A stretch of 64,000 nt of DNA, taken from contig JAFWBT010000031.1 in assembly GCA_017507005.1 (NCBI GenBank), positions 34,363 to 98,362 on the forward strand, written 5' to 3'. This DNA is from Clostridia bacterium. GTDB taxonomy: Bacteria; Bacillota; Clostridia; Christensenellales; Borkfalkiaceae. Positions 34,238 through 41,873 of this stretch are shown here, piece after piece. The notes beneath the pieces were generated by a model. It was not told the origin of the DNA and did not search any database. It was given only the letters and a program-made list of their open reading frames with translations. Each line of letters begins with the position of its first letter. Position 1 is the stretch's first letter. Made by a program: the position numbers and the translations under genes.

Positions 34238-34300
34238 AAAAAAGCAAGCGGAAGATACAAGAAAGGTAAAACTTGTTTTCTTTCAACGCTTGCTTTTTTT
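34238..34300 (+). terminator. Terminator of the BspA-like gene
   Basis: AAAAAAGCAAGCG (34238-34250) pairs with CGCTTGCTTTTTTT (34287-34300). The long loop itself can pair through ACAAG/CTTGT. The 3' arm also supplies the -35 element (TTGCTT) of the next promoter. Confidence 0.72.
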
Positions 34301-34318
34301 GCGCTTTTTTGGTATAAT
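34290..34318 (+). promoter_or_regulatory. Promoter for dut
   Basis: TTGCTT (34290-34295) and TATAAT (34313-34318) are 17 bases apart. The -35 hexamer is embedded in the terminator stem of the upstream gene. Confidence 0.65.
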
Positions 34319-34333
34319 GAAATATGATAAATT

Positions 34334-34358
34334 AAAGTATACTTAAAAAGTATACTTT
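34334..34358. promoter_or_regulatory. Palindromic operator-like element in the dut leader
   Basis: The 11-bp arm AAAGTATACTT is followed by AAA and its exact complement. The core AAGTATACTT is itself palindromic and so occurs twice. It lies between the transcription start and the ribosome binding site (CGGAGGAG), where a bound repressor or an RNA hairpin could act. Confidence 0.5.
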
Positions 34359-34372
34359 CGGAGGAGAAAATT

Positions 34373-34813
34373 ATGCCTGTGATTGCTGTGAAAAAATTAA
34401 ACGAAAACGCTGTACTGCCTACGTACGGTTCGGAATTTGCCGCGGGGGCGGATTTGTACGCGCTCTCGGATGAGGATATCGTTTTTGCGCCCGGGGAAAC
34501 TAAGTTCGTGCATACGGGTTTGGCTATGGAAATCCCCGAGGGGTATGCGGGGCTTGTGTACGCGCGCAGTGGGCTGGCGAGTAAGCGCGGGCTTGCGCCT
34601 GCGAATAAGGTCGGCGTGATTGATGCCGATTATCGTGGGGAGATTATGGTCGCGCTGCACAATCACTCGGATATGGAACAGAAGATTGCGCCCAAGGAAC
34701 GCATTGCACAGCTCGTTGTGACGCCCTTTTTGAAAGCGGAATTTGAAGAGAGAGAAACGCTCGCGGAGACGGTGCGAGGCGAGGGCGGCTTTGGTAGCAC
34801 GGGTACGAAATAA
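34373..34813 (+). CDS. dut: dUTP diphosphatase
   Basis: A 146-residue trimeric dUTPase that hydrolyses dUTP to dUMP and pyrophosphate, keeping uracil out of DNA. All five motifs are present: I AGADLYA, II ARSGLASKRGL, III GVIDADYRGEI (catalytic Asp), IV RIAQLVV and V RGEGGFGSTG at the C-terminal lid. Full length. The gene follows a strong ribosome binding site, CGGAGGAGAAAATT. It has its own promoter and a palindromic leader element. It is more likely a host gene than a phage one, given its distance from the cassette and the terminator between. Confidence 0.93.
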   Translation: MPVIAVKKLNENAVLPTYGSEFAAGADLYALSDEDIVFAPGETKFVHTGLAMEIPEGYAGLVYARSGLASKRGLAPANKVGVIDADYRGEIMVALHNHSDMEQKIAPKERIAQLVVTPFLKAEFEERETLAETVRGEGGFGSTGTK

Positions 34814-34930
34814 TTTTCGGCGTAAAGTATGCGAAATGATTTTTGACGAAAATGTACGAAATGATTTTCGACGGGTAGGAGAACGAAAAACGAGAGGACG
34901 CGGTTATTTGGCGGCGTGTGAGGTGTTGAT

Positions 34931-35620
34931 ATGTCAATGAGAATGCGAAAAAAGAGAAATTTTGACGCGCGCATGGAGGCGTGCGGGGATTTGCTGTTGG
35001 CGCACGGCGCGAACGGGATTTTGAATATGAAAGAGGCGGCGGAGAACTACCGCGCGCTGATTGATTTTGCGGCGGCGTTCGGAAACGAGAATCCCGTGGC
35101 GCTGGAAATCGGCTGCGGAAAGGGCGGTTTTGTATGCGCGCTTGCGAAAGAGAACCCGTCTATCAACTATCTCGCGCTTGAAAAAATGAGCAACGTGATT
35201 TTGACGCCGATGGAAGAGGTGAAAAAGCAGGGGATTGAGAATATTCGTTTTTTGAATATTCGCGCGGAGTGTTTGCCCTGTTATATTCCCGAGGGGAGTT
35301 TGGACGCGATTTATCTGAATTTTTCCACGCCGTTGCCCAAGCTGGGCTATGCGACGCAGCGTTTGACGCACCGTAATTTTTTGGAGGTGTATAAAAAACT
35401 GCTAAAAAAGGGCGGTAAAGTGTTGCAAAAGACGGACGATAGGGATTTCTTTGATTTTTCGATTGAGGAATTTAAGGCATGCGGATTTGCGCTGGAAAAC
35501 GTGACGTATAATTTGCACGAGAACGGAAATCCTGCGTGGAATATCGTGACGGAATATGAACAAAAATGGGTGGAAAGAGGTCTGCCGATACATCGTTTGG
35601 AAGCGGTGCTGAAAGACTAA
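34931..35620 (+). CDS. trmB: tRNA (guanine-N7-)-methyltransferase
   Basis: A 229-residue class I methyltransferase of the TrmB family, which methylates G46 of tRNA using S-adenosylmethionine. The N-terminal MRMRKK opening is typical. The SAM-binding motif reads LEIGCGKGGF (about 57-66), and the family motif normally written FxDPWPKxRHxxRRL appears as NFSTPLPKLGYATQRLTH (about 127-144), so the D-P-W of the consensus is replaced by S-T-P. The remaining signature (FLEVYKKLLKKGGKVLQKTDD) is intact. The variant active-site motif is known in some Bacillota but should be noted. GTGAGGTGTTGAT precedes the ATG. Confidence 0.85.
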   Translation: MSMRMRKKRNFDARMEACGDLLLAHGANGILNMKEAAENYRALIDFAAAFGNENPVALEIGCGKGGFVCALAKENPSINYLALEKMSNVILTPMEEVKKQGIENIRFLNIRAECLPCYIPEGSLDAIYLNFSTPLPKLGYATQRLTHRNFLEVYKKLLKKGGKVLQKTDDRDFFDFSIEEFKACGFALENVTYNLHENGNPAWNIVTEYEQKWVERGLPIHRLEAVLKD

Positions 35621-35626
35621 ACGATA

Positions 35627-35646
35627 GGGGCAGGTATGCGTTGAAC
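35627..35646 (+). repeat. Copy of the interspersed GTAYGCGTTGAA motif
   Basis: GGGGCAGGTATGCGTTGAAC lies between trmB and the hydrogenase-like gene, entirely outside coding sequence. It is the best match to the G-rich subfamily. Confidence 0.6.
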
Positions 35647-35688
35647 GCAATTTTTTGATAAAATTATTGGACGTTGAGGAGAAAAATA

Positions 35689-38130
35689 ATGAGCACGATA
35701 ACGTATGAAGAATACGAGAATATAGAAAAGGAAACGGATGGCAACGCCGACGTTAAAAGAGCCTGGAAAATACTGACGGCGGATAAGAAAAAGACTTTTG
35801 TCGTCGTGCAGTTTTCTACGCCCTCGCGCATTAGCATTGGCGAGTGGTTTGGTTTGGCGCGCGGTGAGGACGGTATTGGGAAAGTCGTGACGGCGCTTCG
35901 GGCGTTGGGTGTGGATGCCGTTGTGGATACGGCGATTGCGGAGGACGCAATGGCTACGTACGAGGCGGCGAACGTTTGGCAAAGGCGCAAAAAAGGCATT
36001 ACGGCGCCGTACATTTCCACCCGCTGTGACGCGTTTGCGGAAGTGGCGAACGAACTGCTTGTAGGGCTGGACGTGCCGCAAATGCTGACGGCGTCGGAGA
36101 TGTCCGCGCGGTTGGTTAAGGAATATTACGCGGAAAAATGCGCGGAAAATACACCTGAAAAGAAGGTGCGCGTGATTGCGATAGAGCCTTGTAAGGCGCG
36201 CAAGAGCAGTTTTTATGCGGACGTGGTGCTGACGACGGAAGAGCTGGCGGGGATTTTGGCGGATGCGACGATTAACGCCGAGGTGAGCCTGCGCTTGCTG
36301 AAAAAGGGCGCGTTGGATACGCCGCTTGGAAAAAGCTCGGCGTGCGGATATTTGACGGGGAAACGCGGCGGCGCGGCGGAGGCTGTGGCTCGGTGTTTGC
36401 TCGCGGATAAGTCGGAAACGGCTTTGCGGAAACTCTCGTATAGTGGTTTTTATGGCAATAAAGGGCGCGCGGAGGCGGTCGTGAAAGACGGGGAAACGGA
36501 GTGGCGTTTTGCCGTTGTGCAGGGTTTGAAAAAGTTGCGCGCGTTAATCGAGGACGTGAAAAACGGTGCGGCGAGATACGATTACGTGGAAGTCGTGACC
36601 TGCGAGGGCGGCTGTGTGTGCGGCGACGGTCAGCTGAGTGTTTGTGGCGACGTAGCGGACGGGCGCGCGGCGGGTGTTTTGCGCGCGGCGGGTTTGACGG
36701 CGTTGGCGCAAAAATGTGGTTTGGCGGCGGCGAACGAGAATTTTGCCGTGAGTGAATTTACCCAGAAATGGGAGCGGACGTTGCGTGAAAAAGGGCTTGG
36801 CTGGGATGACGAAGACGACGAGGACGAAGTGGACGAAGACGTGCGCGAGGTGGCGTCCGTTGTGCTGGGCAGAGTGCGTAGGTCGGTGGACGAGCCGCAG
36901 GAAACCAAGACGGTGGCGTTGAAAAAAGAGCCTGCCGAAGAATTGCGAAAAGTTGAACCTATCGAAGAAGTCGTTGAGGAGATTGTAGAAGAACCTGTCG
37001 AAGAGGTTGTTGAGGAGATTGTAGAAGAACCTGCCGAAGAGGTTGTTGAGGAAATCGAAGAAGAACCTATCGAAGAGGTTGTTGAGGAGATTGTAGAAGA
37101 ACCTATCGAAGAGGTTATAGAAGAAATCGTAGACGAACCTATCGAAGAGGTCGTTGAGGAAAGCGTAGACGAACCTATCGAAGAGGTTGTTGAGGAGATT
37201 GTAGAAGAACTTGCCGAAGAGGTTGTTGAGGAAATCGAAGACGAACCTATCGAAGAGGTTGTTGAGGAGATTGTAGAAGAACCTATCGAAGAGGTTATTG
37301 AAGAAATCGTAGACGAACCTATCGAAGAGGTGGTTAAGGAGATTGAAGAAGAACCCGTCGAAGAGGTTGTTGAGGAGATTGTAGAAGAACCTATCGAAGA
37401 GGTTGTTGAGGAAAGCGTAGACGAACCTATCGAAGAGGTTGTTGAGGAGATTGTAGACGAACCCGTCGAAGAGGTCGTTGAAGAAACCGTTAAAAAGGAT
37501 GAGCCGAAACAAGACCCTTACTATCGGAGAATGTCTAATCGCGATCGTCGAAAGATGAAACGTTTGAAGAAGGAAGGGAAATGGGAGCAGGCGGAAACGA
37601 AAGAGGTTGTGACGGAAGCCCCGATTAAGGAAATCGCGGAAGAGGTTGAGGAACAGCCCATCGTTGAGGTAGAACCTGCCGTTGAGGAACAGCCCATCGT
37701 TGAGGTAGAACCTGCCGTTGAAGAACAACCTATTGTTGAGGTAGAACCTGCTGTTGAGAAGCAGCCTATCGTTGAGGTAGAACCTGCCGTTGAGGAACAG
37801 CCCATCGTTGAGGTAGAACCTGCCGTTGAAGAACAACCTATTGTTGAGGTAGAACCTGCTGTTGAGAAACAGCCTATCGTTGAGGTAGAACCTGCCGTTG
37901 AGGAACAGCCCATCGTTGAGGTAGAACCTGCCGTTGAAGAACAACCTATTGTTGCAGAAGAGGTAGCGGAAGAGTCTGCCGAGGTAATCGTTGAGGAAAC
38001 GTTCGAGGAAACAACGGAAACGGTTGAGAATACAACGGAAGAGGTTGTGGAAAAACAAGACCCGTATCATACGAGATTGTCGGGGCGGGACCGTCGTAAG
38101 ATGAAACGCAAAAAGAACGGCAATAAATAA
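35689..38130 (+). CDS. Divergent [FeFe]-hydrogenase H-domain-like protein with long acidic repeat tail
   Basis: An 813-residue protein starting at ATG 35689 (GAGGAGAAAAATA upstream). Residues 40-315 follow the H-cluster domain of [FeFe] hydrogenases: SRISIGEWFGL, GKVVTALRALGVDAVVDT, STRCDAF (Cys113), AIEPCKARK (Cys168), VVLTTEELA, GAAEAV and VVTCEGGCVCGDGQ (Cys305, Cys309). The four cysteines match the [4Fe-4S] ligands of the H-cluster; the 55-residue and 4-residue spacings equal those of Clostridium pasteurianus CpI. The proton-relay Cys of TSCCP is Arg112, and the Pro-x-Trp is lost. No ferredoxin domain precedes it. Residues 420-605 are 12-residue EEVVEEIVEEP repeats; 650-765 are 12-residue PIVEVEPAVEEQ repeats. 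A basic RDRRKMKR motif occurs after each block. Catalysis is doubtful; sensing or scaffolding is possible. Confidence 0.75.
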   Translation: MSTITYEEYENIEKETDGNADVKRAWKILTADKKKTFVVVQFSTPSRISIGEWFGLARGEDGIGKVVTALRALGVDAVVDTAIAEDAMATYEAANVWQRRKKGITAPYISTRCDAFAEVANELLVGLDVPQMLTASEMSARLVKEYYAEKCAENTPEKKVRVIAIEPCKARKSSFYADVVLTTEELAGILADATINAEVSLRLLKKGALDTPLGKSSACGYLTGKRGGAAEAVARCLLADKSETALRKLSYSGFYGNKGRAEAVVKDGETEWRFAVVQGLKKLRALIEDVKNGAARYDYVEVVTCEGGCVCGDGQLSVCGDVADGRAAGVLRAAGLTALAQKCGLAAANENFAVSEFTQKWERTLREKGLGWDDEDDEDEVDEDVREVASVVLGRVRRSVDEPQETKTVALKKEPAEELRKVEPIEEVVEEIVEEPVEEVVEEIVEEPAEEVVEEIEEEPIEEVVEEIVEEPIEEVIEEIVDEPIEEVVEESVDEPIEEVVEEIVEELAEEVVEEIEDEPIEEVVEEIVEEPIEEVIEEIVDEPIEEVVKEIEEEPVEEVVEEIVEEPIEEVVEESVDEPIEEVVEEIVDEPVEEVVEETVKKDEPKQDPYYRRMSNRDRRKMKRLKKEGKWEQAETKEVVTEAPIKEIAEEVEEQPIVEVEPAVEEQPIVEVEPAVEEQPIVEVEPAVEKQPIVEVEPAVEEQPIVEVEPAVEEQPIVEVEPAVEKQPIVEVEPAVEEQPIVEVEPAVEEQPIVAEEVAEESAEVIVEETFEETTETVENTTEEVVEKQDPYHTRLSGRDRRKMKRKKNGNK
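36952..37490 (+). repeat. Coding tandem repeat, 36-base units (EEVVEEIVEEP)
   Basis: About fifteen in-frame 36-base units, each starting near GAACCTATCGAAGAGGTTGTT. The units differ at few positions and larger 72-base and 180-base periods can be seen, as expected from recent duplications. Copy number is likely to vary between strains. Confidence 0.8.
37645..37955 (+). repeat. Coding tandem repeat, 36-base units (PIVEVEPAVEEQ)
   Basis: Nearly nine 36-base units with the sequence ATCGTTGAGGTAGAACCTGC. Units are alternately of three subtypes (GAACAGCCC, GAACAACCT, AAGCAGCCT), giving a 108-base higher-order period. Confidence 0.8.
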
Positions 38131-38158
38131 TACGACAATTATAAAGAAGAGATTGGAT

Positions 38159-39301
38159 ATGAAAAAATTCAGTAAAAAAAGTGTGGTGGCTTTATTTGCG
38201 GCGTTTTTTGCCGCGATAGGGTTTGTCGGTTGCAAGGGTGATGGCAAGGCGCCTGCTACGAGCAGTAACGAGCCGAGCACGCAGGAAATCACGGTGTATA
38301 TGCCCGACGGTGCGCCGGCTATGGCGTTTGCGGCGTTGATGCAGTCGGATACCAAAACGGACGGCGTTACCTATCGCGTCGTCAATCCGTCCGTGATTGC
38401 TACGAAAGTAAAATACGAGGACGCATCGAAAAATGCGGACGTGTGCGTTTTGCCGATTACGGCGGCGAGCAAACTGCTTGGCAACGGCGAACAATATCAA
38501 ATGCTGGGCACGGTCACGAACGGCAATTTGTATATTTTGTCCAAAAACGAGGGTGTGATTGCCGATTTTGCGGCAAATGAGAACGATTTGTCTCACCTTT
38601 TGGGCAAGACCGTGGGTGTGATGAAAATTAACGAAGTGCCCGGTATGACGTTCAAATGTATTCTCGACGGCTACGGCGTGGCTTGGCAAGAGCTGAAAAA
38701 CGACGGCGAAGTGGCGGCGGATAAGGTCAATCTCAAAGCGATTGCGGACGCGACGGCTATCGATCCTTTGGATACGAGCGTGGCTTGTTACGTCGTGGCG
38801 GAGCCTGCGGCGAGCGTGCGCGTGAAAAAGAACGGTTTTACCGTCGTTGGCGATTTGAACGATTTGTACGTTGGTAGCGCGGCGAAAACGGCAGGCACGG
38901 TGACGTCGGACGTGCAGAAAACGGGCGCAACGCAGGGTTTTGCGGGGTATCCGCAAGCGGTACTGGTGGCGAAAAAGAGCCTGATAGAGAGCGACAAGGC
39001 GCGTATCGAGGCGTTTATGGATAGCGTAAATAAGTCCTGCTTGTCGCTGCTGAACGGGGAACTTGACGGCGCGGCAATCGTGGCGGCGGTGACGGCGCAT
39101 TTAGAGGATTCGTCCTATGCGACGACGCTAAACGCAGGCGTTTTGAGCCAAGACGTGGTTTTGCGTTGCGGTGTGGGATTTGTGGAATCGAGCGTTTGCG
39201 CGGATGCGGTGAAGTCGTATTTGCGCCGTATTATCGCGGTGAACGCGAGCGCGGCGAAGGAAGTTGACGACAAATTTTTCTATTTTGACAGTAGTTTGTG
39301 A
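38159..39301 (+). CDS. NitT/TauT-type ABC transporter substrate-binding lipoprotein
   Basis: The 380-residue protein has a lipoprotein signal peptide ending at the lipobox IGFVGC (Cys about 24). The mature part begins ITVYMPDGAPAMAFAALM, typical of NMT1/SsuA-like periplasmic-binding folds. A hinge segment reads LGKTVGVMKINEVPGMTFKCIL and a later one EPAASVRVKKNGFTVVGDL. The start at 38159 is used because AGAAGAG lies upstream. It forms an operon with the permease (39388) and ATPase (40167). Relatives transport thiamine precursors, sulfonates or nitrate; the ligand here cannot be read from sequence. It lies 28 bases after the hydrogenase-like gene. Confidence 0.82.
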   Translation: MKKFSKKSVVALFAAFFAAIGFVGCKGDGKAPATSSNEPSTQEITVYMPDGAPAMAFAALMQSDTKTDGVTYRVVNPSVIATKVKYEDASKNADVCVLPITAASKLLGNGEQYQMLGTVTNGNLYILSKNEGVIADFAANENDLSHLLGKTVGVMKINEVPGMTFKCILDGYGVAWQELKNDGEVAADKVNLKAIADATAIDPLDTSVACYVVAEPAASVRVKKNGFTVVGDLNDLYVGSAAKTAGTVTSDVQKTGATQGFAGYPQAVLVAKKSLIESDKARIEAFMDSVNKSCLSLLNGELDGAAIVAAVTAHLEDSSYATTLNAGVLSQDVVLRCGVGFVESSVCADAVKSYLRRIIAVNASAAKEVDDKFFYFDSSL

Positions 39302-39387
39302 TTTGAATAATCAAGCGCAAAGATTTGAAGTAAAGATTTGAAATATAAAGAAAAAGACGGATTGTATTCGTGTGGGGTGAACCGCAT

Positions 39388-40170
39388 ATGTCGGAAAAGG
39401 CAAAGGGTAAAAAATGGCTGAATATCGTATGGAAAAACGCCTGGCAAACGCTAGTGGCGTTGGCTTTCCTCGTCGTCGTTTGGCTAGTGGCGCAAAAGAG
39501 CGTGGGGAACGAATTGCTCGTGCCGTCCTTTGCCGATTGTGTGAAAGAGGGCTGGCGGTTGATGCGAAACGACGGGTTTTGGACGGCGTTTTTCAACACC
39601 CTTGGCAGAGTGCTTTTTGCCTTTTTTATATCTTTCGTTTTGGCGGCGATTTTTGCTGTCATTGCGTACACGGTAGCCCCGTTTCGTCGAATTTTGTCGC
39701 CGATTGTCACGCTGTTGCGCTCGGTGCCGACGCTGGCGGTGCTCCTCATTGTATTGGTGTGGACGAACGCGGCGACAGCGCCTATCGTCGTGGCGTTTTT
39801 GTCTTTATTCCCGATGCTGTATGCAGGGATTTTGGCGGCTTTGTTCTCGGTGGACGAGGAATTGGTGGTGATGAGCCGCGTATATAACGTGCCGTGGCAA
39901 CGCAGAGTGTTGCAATTATTTTTGCCCTCGGCGGCGCCGTACGTATTGCGCGAGGCGAGCGCGGCGATTGCTTTTTCCTTAAAGCTTGTCGTGTCGGCGG
40001 AGGTGTTGGCGAACACGTACAAGAGCCTTGGCGGTATGATGCAAGAGGCGCGGCTGTATTTAGAAATGCCGACGCTGTTTGCCCTTGTCGTCGTGACTTT
40101 TCTCGTCGGTATCCTTTTAGAAACGCTGGGCGCGGCGATTGCCACTCTCGTGGAAAGGAGGGTGAAATGA
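39388..40170 (+). CDS. ABC transporter permease (NitT/TauT family)
   Basis: A 260-residue inner-membrane permease with six predicted helices. The BPD_transp_1 coupling (EAA) loop reads EELVVMSRVYNVPWQRRVLQLFLPSAAPYV (about 155-184), which contacts the ATPase. I chose the ATG at 39388, eight bases after GGGGTG, over an in-frame GTG at 39370. The stop overlaps the ATPase start by 4 bases (ATGA). Two copies would form the channel for the solute delivered by the upstream lipoprotein. Confidence 0.87.
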   Translation: MSEKAKGKKWLNIVWKNAWQTLVALAFLVVVWLVAQKSVGNELLVPSFADCVKEGWRLMRNDGFWTAFFNTLGRVLFAFFISFVLAAIFAVIAYTVAPFRRILSPIVTLLRSVPTLAVLLIVLVWTNAATAPIVVAFLSLFPMLYAGILAALFSVDEELVVMSRVYNVPWQRRVLQLFLPSAAPYVLREASAAIAFSLKLVVSAEVLANTYKSLGGMMQEARLYLEMPTLFALVVVTFLVGILLETLGAAIATLVERRVK

Positions 40171-40838
40171 AAATAGCCATTTCAAAATCGTACGGCGAAA
40201 ATAACGTCTTTCAGGATTTGTCCTTAGAGATAGAAAACGGCACGATTACGTGCGTGTTAGGCGAATCGGGTGGTGGTAAAACCACGCTTTTGAATATCCT
40301 CGCAGGGCTGATTCCTTACGAGGGCAACGTGACGGACGTGCCGAAAACGATCGGGTATATCTTCCAAGAACCGCGCTTGTTGCCCAACCTCACTGTAGAG
40401 GAAAATTTGCGCTACGTGGGGGGCATGTACGAGTCTATTGAGGATATTTTACAAAAAACGGAGCTTTTTGCGTTGCGAAATAAACGCCCGAAAGAGCTGT
40501 CGGGCGGTGAAAAACAGCGCGTGGCGATTGCGCGTGCGTTCCTGTCGGTGGATAAAGAGGGTTTGTTGTTGTTAGACGAACCGTTCTCCTCGCTCGACAC
40601 GGCGTTAAAAATTCGCCTTTCGAGGGTATTTGCGCGGCTGTGGCAGGAAAAACAGCCGACGGTGGTGTTTGTGACGCACGATATTGAAGAGGCGTGTATG
40701 TTAGGACAGCGAATCGTGGTGCTCAAAGACGGCAAAATCGCGTTTAACGAGCGGCTTTTAGGTGTGGAATTGCCAAGAGATTACGGCGAAGCGTCCGAGA
40801 TAAAAAAGCGACTGCTTGACGTATTATTGCAGGAATAA
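40167..40838 (+). CDS. ABC transporter ATP-binding protein (NitT/TauT family)
   Basis: A 223-residue ATPase, somewhat shorter than the usual 240-260 because the C-terminal part is compact. Motifs are Walker A GESGGGKTT (about 33-41), Q-loop FQEPRLLP, signature LSGGEKQR, Walker B LLLLDEPFSSLD and H-loop VTHDIEEA. It follows AAAGGAGGGTGAA and overlaps the permease stop codon, so the two are coupled. It powers import of an unidentified small molecule. A terminator follows 24 bases after the stop. Confidence 0.92.
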   Translation: MKIAISKSYGENNVFQDLSLEIENGTITCVLGESGGGKTTLLNILAGLIPYEGNVTDVPKTIGYIFQEPRLLPNLTVEENLRYVGGMYESIEDILQKTELFALRNKRPKELSGGEKQRVAIARAFLSVDKEGLLLLDEPFSSLDTALKIRLSRVFARLWQEKQPTVVFVTHDIEEACMLGQRIVVLKDGKIAFNERLLGVELPRDYGEASEIKKRLLDVLLQE

Positions 40839-40861
40839 AAAATAATAAACAGGATAAAATT

Positions 40862-40895
40862 ACCTCGTGTTGTAAAAACGCGAGGTTGTTTTTTT
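40862..40895 (+). terminator. Terminator of the ABC transporter operon
   Basis: ACCTCG (40862-40867) pairs with CGAGGT (40881-40886), followed by TGTTTTTTT. Confidence 0.75.
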
Positions 40896-41085
40896 GTCGA
40901 AAAATATAGCGAAACAAAAAACGTGAAACACCTTGATTTTAAAGGAAAAGAGGGGAGTGAACGCAGAAAAATACGGCAAATAGATATTTAAATATGCACA
41001 GGTAGGTATTTAAGTATGCACAAGTGCGCGTATGAAAATATGTAAATTTGTTCGTCCACGCAGGCGTTTTATTTCTCAAAATCGC
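40896..41085 (+). other. Intergenic region with a 16-base direct repeat upstream of rex
   Basis: TATTTAAATATGCACA (40985-41000) recurs as TATTTAAGTATGCACA (41007-41022), a 22-base step or about two helical turns. A weaker third copy (GCGTATGAAAATATG) follows. This could be a tandem operator. No gene is seen, and no classical Rex operator (TTGTTAA/TTAACAA) is present. Confidence 0.45.
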
Positions 41086-41114
41086 TTGATTTTATCGATA
41101 ATTTTGGGTATAAT
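41086..41114 (+). promoter_or_regulatory. Promoter for rex
   Basis: TTGATT (41086-41091) and TATAAT (41109-41114) are separated by 17 bases, about 37 bases before the predicted TTG start codon. Confidence 0.75.
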
Positions 41115-41157
41115 ATAAGAAAAGATACTATAAAAAAGTGAAACGGGAGGAAAAATT

Positions 41158-41817
41158 TTGAAAAACGCAGCGGAAAATAAGGAAGTGAAAGAAATATCCA
41201 AGGCAACGCTGGGGCGTATGCCACTGTATTTACATTTTTTGCAGGAAGAAAATTCCAAGGGGGCGCAATACATATCCTCGACGGTGATTGCGCAAAATAT
41301 TTCCGTATCGTCGGTGCTTGTACGAAAAGACCTAGCTTTGGTGTCCTCCGAGGCGGGCAGACCGCGTTTGGGGTTTGCAATCAGTCGTTTAATCGTCGAT
41401 ATTGAAAAATTCTTAGGCTACGACAATCTTTCCGAGGCGATTATCGTTGGCGCAGGCGGTTTGGGACGTGCGTTTTTGGGTTATGAGGGCTTTAAGAACA
41501 ACGGTTTGAATATCGTGGCGGCGTTCGACGTGTCGGAAAAGTTGATTGGGAAAAAGGTGTTGGATAAGGAAATATTGCCTATTTCTGCCATGGAGGCGTT
41601 CGTGCGTGAGCGGAATATCCGTATCGGGATTATCACCGTGCCCAAAACGGCGGCGCAAGAGGTGCTGAATAAGATGGTGGAGGCAGGGATTAAGGCGATA
41701 TGGAATTTTGCGCCTGCGCCTTTACGTGCCCCTAAGGAAGTGGTGTTAAAGACGGAGGATTTGGCGGCGTCGCTCGCGATGCTGGCTGGGAAGTTGTACA
41801 AGACGGGCGAGAGATAA
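41158..41817 (+). CDS. rex: Redox-sensing repressor Rex
   Basis: A 219-residue NADH/NAD+-sensing repressor. The N-terminal winged helix (about 15-80) has ISKATLGRMPLYLHFLQ and VSSVLVRKDLALVSSEAGRPR. The Rossmann domain has GAGGLGRAFLGY (about 98-109), and the C-terminal dimer swap helix is present. The start is TTG, with GGGAGG seven bases upstream. Rex typically represses fermentation and alcohol dehydrogenase genes when NAD+ is high. The adhE gene lies 56 bases downstream, a classic target, but here it appears to be in the same operon. Confidence 0.92.
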   Translation: MKNAAENKEVKEISKATLGRMPLYLHFLQEENSKGAQYISSTVIAQNISVSSVLVRKDLALVSSEAGRPRLGFAISRLIVDIEKFLGYDNLSEAIIVGAGGLGRAFLGYEGFKNNGLNIVAAFDVSEKLIGKKVLDKEILPISAMEAFVRERNIRIGIITVPKTAAQEVLNKMVEAGIKAIWNFAPAPLRAPKEVVLKTEDLAASLAMLAGKLYKTGER

Positions 41818-41873
41818 CGCGCGCTCCGTTTCTTTTTGTCGTTGACGTAAAGACGGGCGGCGAAAGGAGAGGT

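Noticed and set aside
36952-37955. Periodic 36-base repeats as CRISPR or satellite DNA
   Set aside because: They keep an open frame with codon-level variation and encode regular acidic repeats of one protein.
36544-38355. 603-residue minus-strand ORF
   Set aside because: It is the shadow of the repeat-rich hydrogenase-like gene; its Asn/Leu/Phe repeats are the complement of Glu/Val repeats.
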